Assembly: GCA_003254885.1 (NCBI GenBank)
Contig: QANT01005818.1
Location: forward strand, 1 to 64,000
Length of the DNA: 64,000 bases
DNA from: Purshia tridentata
Lineage: Eukaryota; Streptophyta; Magnoliopsida; Rosales; Rosaceae
Direction: 5' to 3'
In this document: positions 10,739 to 36,700 of the stretch, one piece after another
Layout: each line of letters begins with the position of its first letter
How positions within the stretch are numbered: position 1 is the first letter of the stretch
Made by a program: the position numbers and the translations under genes
Notes under the pieces: generated by a model
The model's input: only the letters and a program-made list of their open reading frames with translations
What the model was told of the DNA's origin: nothing
Databases searched by the model: none

Positions 10739-13648
10739 TCAAATTGCTGAAGCAGCCTTTACCTTCCCTTCAAGAAACTGCAGTATATGTTCACGCTTCC
10801 AGTTGTCAATTCTGTGATAGAGCAAATTATATCTAATAAGTTGGTAGAAACTCTTATTCCCCCAAAAAGGGTACAAATGGGGATCAAGTTCTTAAGAAAC
10901 CAGGTATCATATCATTATTCCTTACTAAAACCTAAACAATGGCCACACATTCTCAATGCCACCATAGGATAATAATTTACATGGGTAGGTTTAGGCAACA
11001 ACAAATGTTAGATAAATGTGATATCATGGTGACAACAGAAAAAGCATGTAACTCAAATGGGACTGTCAAAACTATGAGACATCTATGAAAAAGAAAATAG
11101 GAGGGGGTATGTTCACTGTTTCTATGTGAATGATAAATAGTCAATAAATGCTCACCTTATTGTTTCCTTATGTTCGCCTGCATCATCTAGCATGATCAAC
11201 TTTGGTGGAGAATTGAAAATGTACTGAACTTTAACATTAGGGAACCGATCCTTCTCTTCTTCAATGAAGCCTACAATTTCCGGATAGAAAACCAGTTTCC
11301 TCATGCAGACCTCCAGTATGGCACCAGAATAGGAAATCTGTAGTTACACAGATTCACATTAAGCATTTCCTATTTTGTTTAATAAAGGTCGGTAGATTGA
11401 AGTCTCAGGTGGAACTTACAATTTGCAGAATTATGTTATGTACAGTGATGAATATCATTTTTTAAATTTACTGTTACTCTTGATTAAAATTCTGAAAACA
11501 TCCAAATTTCCAATAGGGCTTTGTCCATTAAATCTGGACACATTTTCCGAAAAGAAAATTCCATCCCTTTTTCTTTGATCATAAATAATTTTGAATATGA
11601 AAATAGCAAACTAAGAAAGGTTAAAAATCAACAATCCCTACCAATAGATGGGGAACTTCAAATCATAAACTTTATTAACATGCACTAGCATATGAAGTTT
11701 GACTAGTGAAATATATTAAAAAGTGTTATAGAAGAATAGTGCATATCAGGAATGATAAGTTATCCCAACTAGCAAGATTCAGTACACTAACTTCTATTTA
11801 ATCAATGAGAAACCTTAAGAGGCCACAAAATATAAAGTAGACTGTTGTAATTCACAAAAGAGTCTGTATGGCAGAGGAAAATGTAGGTTTACAAAGAGCT
11901 CTTTTTTTAGGGCAAACTGCTTATTTCAGACGTATGAAAAGGTCTCGTTAGTTTTAATTGAAGTCTACATGCTTGTTCCAGGGGTAACTATCCTGAAAAG
12001 AATTAGCCCCTGCTTTTTTATTTGTAGAAAACTATTTACACTCCATCATCCGAATTTTCACTTTGAGTTCCTATGTTGATGTCCTTGATAATTAATAGGT
12101 GGAAATAATTCTTTTATCAAAATTGAAATTTCCAAACAGAAGAAAGAGAAGCAGCAGATAGTGTACAGATGATGGCTAACGCTTCATGTATTTTATGTAA
12201 TACATTAAATTATAATTCACCCCTACCTATGTGGCCATGTCTACCTAATTAATCATACACACCTTACAAGATTAGAGTAATTTCAGAAAAAACTTGGAAA
12301 TTCAGCCTTCAAACTCAACAGAATATGAGTAGATTAAAACATGATTTCAACTTCCTCAAATCATCATGCGCATGACATTATTTATACCTTGGTAATGGAA
12401 TCATCAGAATCTTCAGTGCAACACTTCATGCAGTCTGATACCAATTCTGCAATCAAAACTAGGACTTTAGTATATTTATAATCATGCTGGAAATAATACA
12501 AACCGCACTTAAGCAGTCAAAATTTCAGGCAATTATATAAGAATTATAAGTCCCCACAATTCAAGGTTTTCATGTTCTATCACCTAGCCTCTTTTCATGT
12601 TACATTTAAAAGATCACTTACATCACCCCATATACCATAGATCTGCCATTTTTGGGGCCATGTTTAGACATGCTAATTCAAACACTGCTTTGGCTCCATC
12701 TTATTGCCAAATCTGCAAGTGATGTCATATATTTACAGCCGTCATAATGGTCACTAGTTGCTCATCAACATTACATGGTCTTCTCACAAATTTTCTTCAC
12801 TCTGTACACTGTGTTTTGTTTAAAGTTATTTCCTTGCTAGTCAAAAATGTAATTTTATTTACATTTACTTGGTACTGAATATAGTACAAGTTCAAGGCTC
12901 TTATAGTTCTTGCTCTGTCTAATATTTATATGCTAATTGCCACAAATGATACTTGACAATGCCAAATCTGCCAACTTCAAGAAATGAATACCTCTTTAGG
13001 TCTCAAATTCCCAAAAAAGTCTAATGGCATATCCTAAATCTCTATGAAAAAATTATACTTCCTATGAAAACAGACAGAGTCTTACATTTGTAAATGGGTA
13101 TCTATGATTTCATCCACAATCCCACAAATCCAATAGAGAAACCAACATCAATTACACCAAATTCACACTCTAATGCATTTTGGAAAGTAGAAGAAGAAGA
13201 AGCTTTCGATTCCCAGTCCATCAATTACCAATCAATGCTAACCTTGAAGACCTAAAACTCCAATTCTAAATCAAGTAAAACACTTCAAAGTAACACCACA
13301 ATCTCCAAAACCCATCAAGGAAAATTCCCAAAATAACACAAAGAACGACCAAAATTTCATAAAACATACAAATAAAAAAAATCCAGGAATTTACAGAGAT
13401 AGCAAGCAAGTAATACGAAAGCAAACCCACAAAATATGTGTAACCAAGATGTTGTTTTTGAGAAAGAGAGAGAGAGAGAGAAATGGGTAACCTTGGTCTT
13501 TGACATACTCAGCCAAAGTGTTGCAATCAGAGCACAAAGCAAGCCCTGAAAAACCAAGATTCTCACATTCCCTTGTGCTCAGCTGCTCTTTGCATTTGCA
13601 TAAAGGTGCTACCACCAAGACCAGCAACACAGCGATCCACGTTTCCAT
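10739..13648 (-). CDS. SELENOF/Sep15-like ER thioredoxin-fold protein (non-selenocysteine)
   Basis: Four exons on the minus strand: 13492-13648, 12388-12446, 11156-11337, 10739-10811; all phases join, giving 156 residues. Residues 1-19 form a hydrophobic signal peptide. A cysteine-rich part follows (C28, C39, C42, C58, C61, C62), which in animal SELENOF binds the glycoprotein-folding sensor UGGT. The Sep15/SelM thioredoxin-like domain is at about 73-150. Animal proteins have Cys-Gly-Sec-Lys at the active site; here it reads C83-M-R-K, so selenocysteine is replaced by Arg and no CxxC or CxC pair remains. A role in ER glycoprotein folding is inferred; oxidoreductase activity looks unlikely. From memory, the Arabidopsis homolog At1g05720 lies next to the bHLH153 gene, as here. 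Confidence 0.9.
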
Positions 13649-13649
13649 A

Positions 13650-13790
13650 GCTCTCTCACTCTCTCTACGAGTCTTTGGGTGCGACCGTGAGAAGCAAGAA
13701 GTGATCGTTCATGCCTTTGGGCTTTATGGGGCCGAAAACGGCGCCGTTTGAGGTGGAGAGATGCCAAAAACGACGTCGTCCTCTCCAGAT
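13650..13790 (-). promoter_or_regulatory. SELENOF-like promoter with two GC-rich palindromes
   Basis: Just upstream of the minus-strand start are two perfect palindromes: AAACGGCGCCGTTT at 13736-13749 and ACGACGTCGT at 13770-13779. They sit about 90 and 120 bases from the ATG, where core promoter elements are expected. Both have the form (A)ACG..CGT(T), so one factor family may read both. Confidence 0.5.
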
Positions 13791-14122
13791 ATATTATTAT
13801 TTTATTTTTCTTGTTTTTTTATGAGATTATAATTTTATTGTTTTCAGATAAGTCTTGTTTTTTGAGAGGCATTATAAGTTGGGGTAAGAATATTCAACAA
13901 AATGATTCAAAGATTAGAAGGCTTGCAAGTCATGAAACAAGCATAGTCATTACTCATTAGTCATTGAAGATGACCATTTTGTTGAAACTTGAAAGCTTCT
14001 ATTAATCAATTTAAGCCTATATTTTGCTTCAGGTTCTACTATTTTTTACTTTGTTGAGAATTGAAATCTGTGTGGATAGTTAATTAATTGTTGGCTTGTT
14101 GGTTGAATACAAAAGTGTTATC

Positions 14123-14437
14123 ATGGCTCCTATTAGAGAGTATAATTCTGGAGCTGAAGAAAGGAAAAAAATAAGCAAAGGATAGAAAGTACTTTTGCAG
14201 CTCAAAATGCAAGACGAGTTAGGTTTACATGATGCTTTGATGTAATTATAAAACTTTTGTTTGGAATATTTGTAGTTTGCTATATGTTTTGTTATGTTAT
14301 AACTTTTATTTTGAATTATTATAATGAGCACTTATGAAAAAAAATATAGGTGAGTGTGTATGAAGGTTGAGACGACGAGGGCCTCATTTATATTATTCGC
14401 CTCGAGCCCCTGAAATCTCAAGGCCGGCTCTCATCGA
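14123..14437 (+). mobile_element. Remnant of a hAT-like DNA transposon (TTF-type family)
   Basis: An ATG at 14123 opens a 20-codon frame (MAPIREYNSGAEERKK...) ending in a stop at 14183-14185; it resembles the start of plant TTF-type zinc-finger/DUF4371 hAT transposases. About 210 bases later, 14397-14437 has the block CCTGAAATCTCAAGGCCGGC, which resembles the hAT terminus that begins with a GGGCCGGCCC-like core. The transposase body between them is missing, so the element is an internally deleted derivative and inactive. I did not find the opposite terminal repeat or the 8-bp target duplication. Confidence 0.4.
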
Positions 14438-14650
14438 GGATACTTTGATGTTGTCAAAAAACCTGCAAAAAATAATTTAGCATTTCATGAAAATAATGGA
14501 AAGATTTTTAAAAAGAACAATGAATTTTTTTTTTTTTAACAAATGATAGAGATGATTGTTGAATTTCAACGTATGCTTATCACCATAATTTGAGTTCCAA
14601 AATAAGAATTAAATGATAAAACTGTTAGAAAGTGAGATAAAAAGTTTGAT

Positions 14651-15415
14651 TGTTACAAGAATCAAAGAAGAAAAATTATTTTTCAATCATACTGGATTGC
14701 AATCCGAATGCGTGTCATGAGGAACAAATGTCTCTTGTCTCAAACAAAGTGTTTAGGGTTAAAATTCGGTATTATTTTATTAATGCCCAACGAGTGTATT
14801 TAATTATTTATACATGTATAAAGAGGCCTAAACAAAGAAATAAACCTGTTCCTATAATTACAAGTAAACCTATGTAAACAAGGAAATACATAACTTAACA
14901 CTCCCTCTCAAGTTGATGCATAAAACATATGTCCAACTTGGCAAGTGAACAATCAAATATCCTACCAGACACAGCTTTGGTAAAAACCTCATCTAATTGG
15001 TCTTCAAATTTCACAAATCAGAAATCAACAATTCCTGCCTCTAGCTTTTCTTTAATGAAATGACGATCAATTTAAACATGCTTCATACGATCATGTTGAA
15101 CTGGATTGTGAGCAATCTCAATCGCAGCTTTAGGTTTATATGATTATATCCCAAATTTGTTAACAAGTTTCTCAACCATAAGAGCTCACAAATACCACTG
15201 GTCATGCCTCGATACTCTCTGCACTGGATCTTGATACCACATGTTGTTTCTTACTCCGCCAAGTAACTGAATTACCACAAACAAAGGTAAAATATCTAGC
15301 TGTAGATCTTCTATCATCAACAGACCCTGCCCAATCAGCATTTGTAAACCCAACAACATCTAAGTGGCTACATTTACGAAATAATATTGGATGTGGTTTT
15401 TGAGGTAATGTGATG
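14651..15415 (-). mobile_element. Ty1/copia LTR retrotransposon, 3' part (RNase H end plus one LTR)
   Basis: A fossil on the minus strand. The LTR is 14651-14900, bounded by TGTTA...TAACA, and abuts a purine-rich tract (reads GAGGGAGTG on the minus strand). Internally, 14905-15400 matches the end of copia pol: the RNase H signature NADWAGS, RRST and WRSKKQ, then the AHNPVQHDR and IDRHFIKEK blocks. The upstream parts of pol, gag and the second LTR are not visible here. It is broken in several places and looks old. Confidence 0.75.
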
Positions 15416-16616
15416 GTTTAATTTCTAATATCTACTTTAACTTGATGTTGTGTGAACATGGAAGAATTGCATCTAATTTACTTTGTGAGAAACAGAGTTC
15501 CGGCAGAGTGTTTTGCTGCAACACTGATAGCAACATAGTCAGTATACAATTCAATTTGCTTATGCAAGTAGCCAAACTGATCGAGAGCTACATCATTAAT
15601 TAGTAAATAGTAGATTACTGGAAATAGGTACATAAAGAAATAAATGGAGCTTAATAGGATCAAGGAATGTATTTGATTGTATATTAATCCAACAAATACC
15701 ATATCAAATGCTAATTGGTACCCAATTAAACTATGGCCTGTCTAGCAAGTCTGTCTAGCTACTTGTTGAGAATTAGACAGCATATCAAATTCCAAAGGGC
15801 ACCATATTGATTAACATTAATCATACTGATTAACCATATGGGGAATGAAAATTAGGAACTTAATTAAATCACTATAAAGAAATATGCAACCAGCATGTCT
15901 GAATTAAATCAGAAGTGCAAAACTGAGAAAAATTGCATGCAGCTATTTTGAATTTTAAATCCTTTCATAATGATACAAGCTTCACAGAAAACTTGGAAAT
16001 AGATATTACATCATATTCAAGCTTATGTCATCAACATCTTAGCTTCCATTTCTGTTTTTCATAAACATTAGCTTAAAAACATGCTCATATCCCAATCCAA
16101 TGTTCATGCTAAGATATGACATATATGCTGTAAAATCTGATAAGCAATATCAACTATTTTTAAAGAAATAACATGTGTAAATCAACAACTCCCTCTTATT
16201 TTATGAATTGACAATGTTATAGGCAAATAACATACATTATAAAAACTAGCTTTAAGCCAGTCAATTTGATAGATCTTTTTGTACAGGTTTCTTTCCACAT
16301 ATTGGATAAGATTAGAAAGTACAAATTAAGTTGCCAAATTTCCATTATAGGGTAGCAATATGATACATAATTAACACAAAACTGAGATTTTAGAAGAACC
16401 TGAGACTTTTATTTCACAATGAACTAGAGCACACACCACTAGCTCTCTCACATGGAGACAAGGGTGACGTTACATTGAATCATATAGGACAAACCTACTG
16501 GGATATAGTTAACCCTGTCGCTCAACATACATACATAAATACCATATAAAAGAAAAATATGCTAAAATCATATTGCACCGGCAAATAAGCGAACCAATCT
16601 GCCATTGTTGGAAAAA
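15416..16616. other. Intergenic stretch between the copia fossil and BAGP1
   Basis: AT-rich DNA with no gene that I can support. Its proximal part may be further remnant of the neighbouring retroelement. The distal part contains the BAGP1 3'-UTR. Confidence 0.5.
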
Positions 16617-30158
<13,542 letters not shown>

Positions 30159-30360
30159 ATGATGGCGTTGGTTGGTCTGCTTCGATTGAAATTCGAGTGC
30201 AATTGAATCAGAAACAGAAATTGAATGGTCTTAGGGTTTTAGGTACAAGGTGTTGAGGATTTTCAGGGTTCGAGAAAGCCATGCGCGACGACTTGAATTT
30301 GTACCAGACCAGCATTTCAGACTCGGCTACAGGTTTTTTAGAGAGAGAGAGATTGTCAAA
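30159..30360 (-). promoter_or_regulatory. BAGP1 5'-UTR and core promoter region
   Basis: Directly upstream of the minus-strand ATG. An AG repeat near 30341-30352 reads as a CT tract on the transcript strand, typical of plant leaders. No clear TATA box was seen. Confidence 0.4.
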
Positions 30361-31189
30361 GTTGGACCGTTGGCAGTTGAATGTGTTTTAATTTAAATGT
30401 CACATCTGGTCATCATCACTTAATTCTATGACTAATTTGCCCTTCTGATGATGTGGTAATAACGGGGGTTTACATTCGTCTGAGAGATGAAATTTTGGAA
30501 GTCTTTGAGGGTAGTATGGTAAAGAGAATTAGGACTTGTAAACAACGTCCGTAAGATTTTACTCAGTCAGTCGGTCTCTATCATCCGAGGACAGAAATGT
30601 AACCATTATATACTGCATTTTTTAATACTAATTAATTACTCAACTCTATCTTGATTGTTGATTATTTTTGGGTAAGCGTTGATTTTATCAAAGAAGGAGT
30701 GCTAATAAACAATTTTGGTATTGCACTAATCAAAATTAACAAGAAATAAGTTCTAATTTTGCCTTCAAAACTTTTTCATGACAAATTACTTTTAAATTTA
30801 TTATATAAGCTCAGTTGAAAAGTTTGAAGAATTGTATTCAACTTCAATCCACTACTCTCTCAAATAAAAAAATTTTGTAAAAAAAAGTAATCCGTAAACT
30901 TTAATTTGGGAAATGCAATTTCTTTATATCTTTTCCACTCATTTAATTCAACATAAATTCCACTCAAGGTGAAATTTTGGCCGATAATCCGAAATATCCC
31001 CCGAAAAATCCCTTTTTTGACATGGTGATATCAATAGGGTGTGAAGCAAAATCTTCCCTTGTATCCTTGATATTTTTCCAATATAATCGATATTTTCTAC
31101 CAGGTTTTTTCCAATAAAAATTCCACACAGTGATCACTAGCTACATCAACCTACATAATTCCCTAATTACTAGGAAATTATTGAATTTC

Positions 31190-31500
31190 TTTTGGCATCC
31201 ATCAACGATGCCCTGGAAATCTGTACACACAAATGTGGATTCCTAAGAGCAAATGCATCATATTTGGCAGAGAGATTATGTGATGCATTTTTTTAACAAT
31301 CTAATCTAAGGCACTCTTCTTCAATGTTAGGTAGGAACAAATATCTGCAACCTCTAAAACATAAAGAGCATTGGATGAGCTCAAGGACTTGAGCATATAA
31401 TGCTCACAGAGCTTCTGTAAGTACAGAATCTCATACTTGTCTGAGGCAAGGGATAAGGAGTAAACATGTTTGTTCATCTTCTCTTCAAGCAATTGGAGGG
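31190..31500 (-). pseudogene. Fragment of a BTB/POZ-domain protein gene
   Basis: On the minus strand, 31301-31492 reads SLASDKYEILYLQKLCEHYM...SSSNALYVLEVADICSYLTLK, the end of a BTB domain and following helix as in plant BTB/POZ proteins of the At3g56230/At1g01640 kind. The match continues in another frame downstream (KYDAFALRNPHL..., about 31200-31260), after a stop and a frameshift. The first half of the domain is absent, so this is a pseudogene piece. It lies alone between BAGP1 and the next gene. Confidence 0.7.
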
Positions 31501-32040
31501 GAAAATTAATAAAGGGATAAGGGTTGTTATTTCATAAATTGGGTGAGGGTAATTTTGAATGTTTTACCCTCAACTCTCAAAATATGTTTTTCACTATCTT
31601 TATTTTCAAAATAAGCAGATTTTACTTTATTAATCAAATACCAAAAACTACTTTACGGTAGAAATAAACAATTTATTTATAAAGCAACTCAACCTCAAAC
31701 TGGCCATAAGTGGCATTTATGCAAAAATATGAATATGCAGCTTATAAAATGCTAAATGGTAAGCTAAACACACTAAATTACCTACTTATTAATTTTTTTT
31801 ACCTTATTTGTTACATTTTTAAAATAACTATATCTATATATATAGTTATATAACGTAATTGTCAGGTACCCTATAATAAGTAGTAATTCTAAGTTCTAAC
31901 TCCTAAAACAAAATTAAAAATTTGACGCAAAAATAAAGGAAAGTCTAGAATATACGAATAAATATGTAATAGAAGGAGGAAATTCTCCTGACGCTGGCCA
32001 ATAAGAATCAGCCACGTTTGGGTTTCGACAAAAGAGCGCC

Positions 32041-32330
32041 ACACGTGTTAACAAAAGCGGGAAGCGTAGGTAACCAAAGTTTGTGTGTGTGTTAGGTTTT
32101 TATAACGTTACACACTCTCTCACTCGCATCACTCGCTGCTTTGCTCTCCCTGGTCTCCTCCAAAACGCCGCCACAATACTCGTCAGCTTCCTTACTCATC
32201 ACTTCACTTCACTCTCTCTCTCTTTCTCACTGGTAAACTTCTTCATTCTCTCTCTCTCTCTCACTGGTACACTCCTTCATTCTTTCTCTCTCTCTCTCTG
32301 TATCTTCATAACAGACAGACACATATAACT
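32041..32330 (+). promoter_or_regulatory. Promoter and leader of the unknown nuclear-protein gene
   Basis: ACACGTGT (palindromic G-box) at 32041-32048 lies about 50 bases before a TATAA at 32101. A leader with duplicated CT-rich blocks (each with TCACTGGTA(A/C)AC, near 32227 and 32261) follows. The GTAAAC or GTACAC sites could be donors of a 5'-UTR intron of about 1.3 kb that ends at TTCAAG before 33589. Confidence 0.5.
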
Positions 32331-33607
32331 TGATCATATATGTTGACATATGGATATGTTGAATTGAAGAAGCTAGCTGCATGAATATGAATTCTCTGTG
32401 TTAAGTTCATGGTCTGTTCAAAGTCACATGGTACATGGGTTTTACATTTACAGTATCTATAGCATCAAATACTTGATATTGTATTTGTTCTATAGTAAGT
32501 GCTATATAATTTAAATGTGTGTTGGTGTGTATCAGCTTTGAAATGGAGGTTGTTAACCATCTGGGGAGGCAGTTTTTCTTTTTGTTTTAGTTTATTTTCA
32601 AAATTTGATGAACAATTACGTGCATGCAGACATCTACATACAATTATATGTACATAGATATGTGTATACATTAAGACATGCTAGACATTGGGTTGAAAGT
32701 TTTTATTTGGTAAACTTCTCTGTCTCATGCTAAGTTGGTAATTTGATTTGGTTTCATCAGTAATGGAATCGTAGTATGTTTTCAAAGGCTGGCTAGTAGA
32801 AATGAGTATCATTAATTGACTTCGGGAGGAAGGAAACTTCTCATTTTTACCAAATTTACCACTTCCAAAACTATGACTCAATGTAATTATACAATTAAAA
32901 ATTTACAATTTAATGAGTCTCTGGGTATACTACTCTGCTTTTTTATGTTTTACTGGGTGTTATTTTCAGTGCTTTGTTTGCCATTGAAGATTGGACGATT
33001 ACTGTAACAATTACTTGAAATATGGTTAAATATACAGATACCAAATGCAGGTTGGATTTGGAATCAACCATTGCTATTTGAGCTCACAATCAAATAGCTT
33101 TTTTTCTTTATTATAATAAAAAAATGCATTTATTGGGTCTTATCACGTAATCCTTCATATCTTGGGTTCATGTGATGTATAGTAGTACAATTATATATGG
33201 GTAGCATGAGTGTGAGTTGCAACCACATTATGTTGACTGTAATCTCGTCCTTGTATTCATACACCTTGTTTGATCTCTTTCTTTTCCTAAGTTTGTTTAA
33301 AAGAACAATTTAGTATGCATGATAATGAACAAAGCTGTTGTATTGGACACACATCCCATGACTTGGAGCTAATCACTCTATAGCATTCACTCAGGTGGCT
33401 GCAACTCACCTTTAGTTTTCCCTCCCGGAACTTAATAAACCCCAAATCCTCACTTTTGACTTTCAAACATTCCACATTGATTTCTACTTAGGTTCACTTC
33501 TTTTAGTTCTTCCTTTTTTAACTTAATTAGAAAGATTCTTGTCCTATTGGATTTTCGACTAAACCTGAAATTTTATTCTTTATTCAAGGCTCCAGCCAGT
33601 TGGTAGC

Positions 33608-33643
33608 ATGAACTGGTTGAATCTAGTTTCAGGACAACTATAA
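33608..33643 (+). CDS. Short upstream ORF in the leader of the nuclear-protein gene
   Basis: ATG at 33608 opens an 11-codon frame (MNWLNLVSGQL) ending at 33643, 61 bases before the main start at 33705. A TTTCAG at 33627-33632 could act as an alternative acceptor that removes the uORF start. The two together look like a translation or splicing control; this is inference. Confidence 0.35.
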   Translation: MNWLNLVSGQL

Positions 33644-33704
33644 GGGAATTTTCTCGAAGCATCAGCAATCAATAAAACAGATCTTATTCTTGGATTCTCA
33701 TGGT

Positions 33705-36700
33705 ATGGCTCCTGCCCAACCATTCATGGATGCTTATCAAGACTGTAAACCATATATCATTGCAAAAGTTGAACATGAAACAGAAAACAGAAGCTCCTTA
33801 GAAAACTTAGCTATGGAGGATTTAGGGTGCATAAATAACTGTGAGGACACAGCCGTTAGGATGGAAACTCTCTTGAATGGAAAAGATAAAGCTCCAATGT
33901 GCACGGCAGATGTGGACCTTGATATAATTGAATGCAGAAGTAATCATAACAACCTGCAGACTGAAAGTGAGGACCCCGAAGCAACTGAATATTCAAGCTC
34001 ATTTGCTGACACTATGTCTGATACTGAGAATTTTTCTGGATTTAGTGAGGGTGAAGTGGAATCTCAGTTCTTTGCGGACAATGGTTTGTCATCTGCTTTT
34101 GATGCATTTGCATTTCAAACGAGGTGCGTGTATCGTTTTTTTTTTTGGGCTTCATTTCAATCATTTTAATTTCTTAATCTTCTGTAAATGAAAATTCTAA
34201 AGAGTAACCTGGTTGTTCCCTTTTTGTGCATATCTTGCTGTGATTTCTATCTATTTATACCTGTCAGCTGCGTCATATATACTTTTTGAAACATGATTAA
34301 GTTGCTAGTATAAATCTATTTCAGGGAGGCTGTGGCACAAACATAATATTTCTTTGTATTCTGTAAAAGGTGTAGCAGATCTACAGTATTACATGCATGG
34401 TTTAGATTCTTTCAATGGCAGAATCTGTTTATAAATTAAGTTGGTTTAAGTAACTGATTAAGTTGGTTTCACAAATAGATTCTTTCTACTTGTGAAATTT
34501 TTTTTTATCTTCTACTTTTGTAAGTCTGTTATCCCTAAGTCCACGTCTAATTAAATTGATGGGTGTCACATTATTTTGGGACATTGCTTCTCACACAAGA
34601 TTACTTTTTACAGTATTATGAACTATGTACAAAGCAGAGCTAGGATCTAATAATTTTGGCTGGAAATGGGAGGGTCTATGGGGAGGGGGTCGTGGCCTTA
34701 ATTTAGCTAGGTTTGGGTTCCTTTTCATTTGTTATAGAGATATTTTTGAGGGGAAACTTAATGGCATTTTCTATTTTTCACTTACTTGAGGGAGCTTTAT
34801 GGTTTTATTTTGTTGTTTTCTAGATTGATTTAATCAGAAGAATCTAAACATGTAACGTGTACAAATAAATAAATGTTAATTATTTTAGATAATTCTTGGA
34901 AAGTAAAATAAACAATCAATGTGCTTCTCTAAGATAAATGGTCAGTGTGACAGAAAACCATCTTTATTTAGTAAGTTTGTTAAATCCAGAATAATCCAAA
35001 CATGAAGCTTTTTGGCTCAAGAGATTATTTTTTGTATTAAAAAGAAAGTTGGCGAGTCAATGTTGGACAGCAGAAACTTTATTTAATATCAGAACAAAAT
35101 ATCTATGTAAAACTTATGTTTTGCCAGTACCACATTATACAGTTTATACAGACCACTCTTCAGCTTTATATACATTGGAAATGGTATTTTTAATGGTGTC
35201 TTGATCATTAGTTTTGCCCTTTCTGCGCCCAGTAAAATAATTTAGGTCATGTTTTAAATGGCTCAACAGTTTGACCTAGTCCAGTCCAAGGGTTTAGTTT
35301 GCTATTTGCTATTTTATTAGAATACAAAAACATTGGGCAGAGATCCTTTCAATCACTCCAGTTTAGAAATATCCTTTCTCTGTGAACATAGATATATTTT
35401 CCATATGCTAATGTGAAATAAATAAAAAATATTCTCACTTACAAACTACTCTACTTTTTCTTTTCTCTTTTTTGCATATGAATTATGATATTTGTGTAAA
35501 ATATTTTCTGGACGTGGTCAGCTATAGTATTTCAGACCAAAAAAGCAATAGTATTTCTGTTGACTTATCTATCCCATCTGCCTGTGTTTCTGTTTCAGGA
35601 AGAAGTTGACAAATCACTGGAGAACCTTTATACGTCCTGTGATGTGGCGCTGCAAATGGGTGGAATTAAGAATTAAAGAAATTGAATCACAAGCATTAAA
35701 ATATTCCAGAGAGCTTGTAACATATGATCAAAGAAAACGTTCGGGATTTAACCAATTTAATGTAGAAGAATTTGGTTCAAAGTCATTGCCATTTTCTAGT
35801 GAATGCCACAGAAAAAAAGCTATGAAGAGGAGGAAACGCAAGAGAGTTGAAGAGATGACTGATGTAGCATCATATGTGTCACATCATAATGTCTTTTCTT
35901 ATCTTGGTTAGAGCTTCTTTGTTATACTAATACCTCATTTTCTCTCCTTCATAATATCCCCCTTCAGCAACTGTGTTTAATTTTGCATTGTTATGTTTGC
36001 AGAAAATAAGAGATCTGATCCTGATAGCAATTCTGTTGCTGATGAATTTAGTAATGCAGGTAATAGTTTTTGACCATATTTTGTTTATTTTTCATTGCAT
36101 AGCCAGCATGAAATATCAAGCTATTGTAATATCAGTAGCAATGAATCATCTTAAAAATTCTCTTCCTGCATCAGAACTAGAAAAAGAAACAGCAATAAGT
36201 TCTTTTTATATTTTTCCGCTCTGATAGTCTGTATTTTCATGAGTTTGCATGCAGTTACATGTTTCGCATGTATAATTTTGTAGGATCCTTCATTTTTGCC
36301 AATCTTAGTCTGTACAACTTGAGAATATTATTTCATTCTTATGTTCTGTTGCTTGTGTTTAGTATTCTTATGTTGATATGTTCAAGCATAACTTTTTTGC
36401 ATTTTAATTTTGCCTCAATTTTGAGAACTTACTTTATTGTTGTGGGGGTAGTAATCACAGAGCAAAGTGCTGATTACAATGACAAACTCAGCACTGCTGA
36501 TGCCTGGTCGTTATTTGAACTCCGAGATGGTGATAAATCCTTGGAACACGTCCTTTGGAAAATTGAGACAGTGCACTCTCGGGTTGACAAGCTTAAGAAT
36601 CAAATTGATTTGGTGATGTCCAAAAATGCTGCTAGGTTTTCATCCTCCGAAAATTTGAGCCTTCTTGTACCTTGTGATGCACAGACCAGCTCTGCCCATA

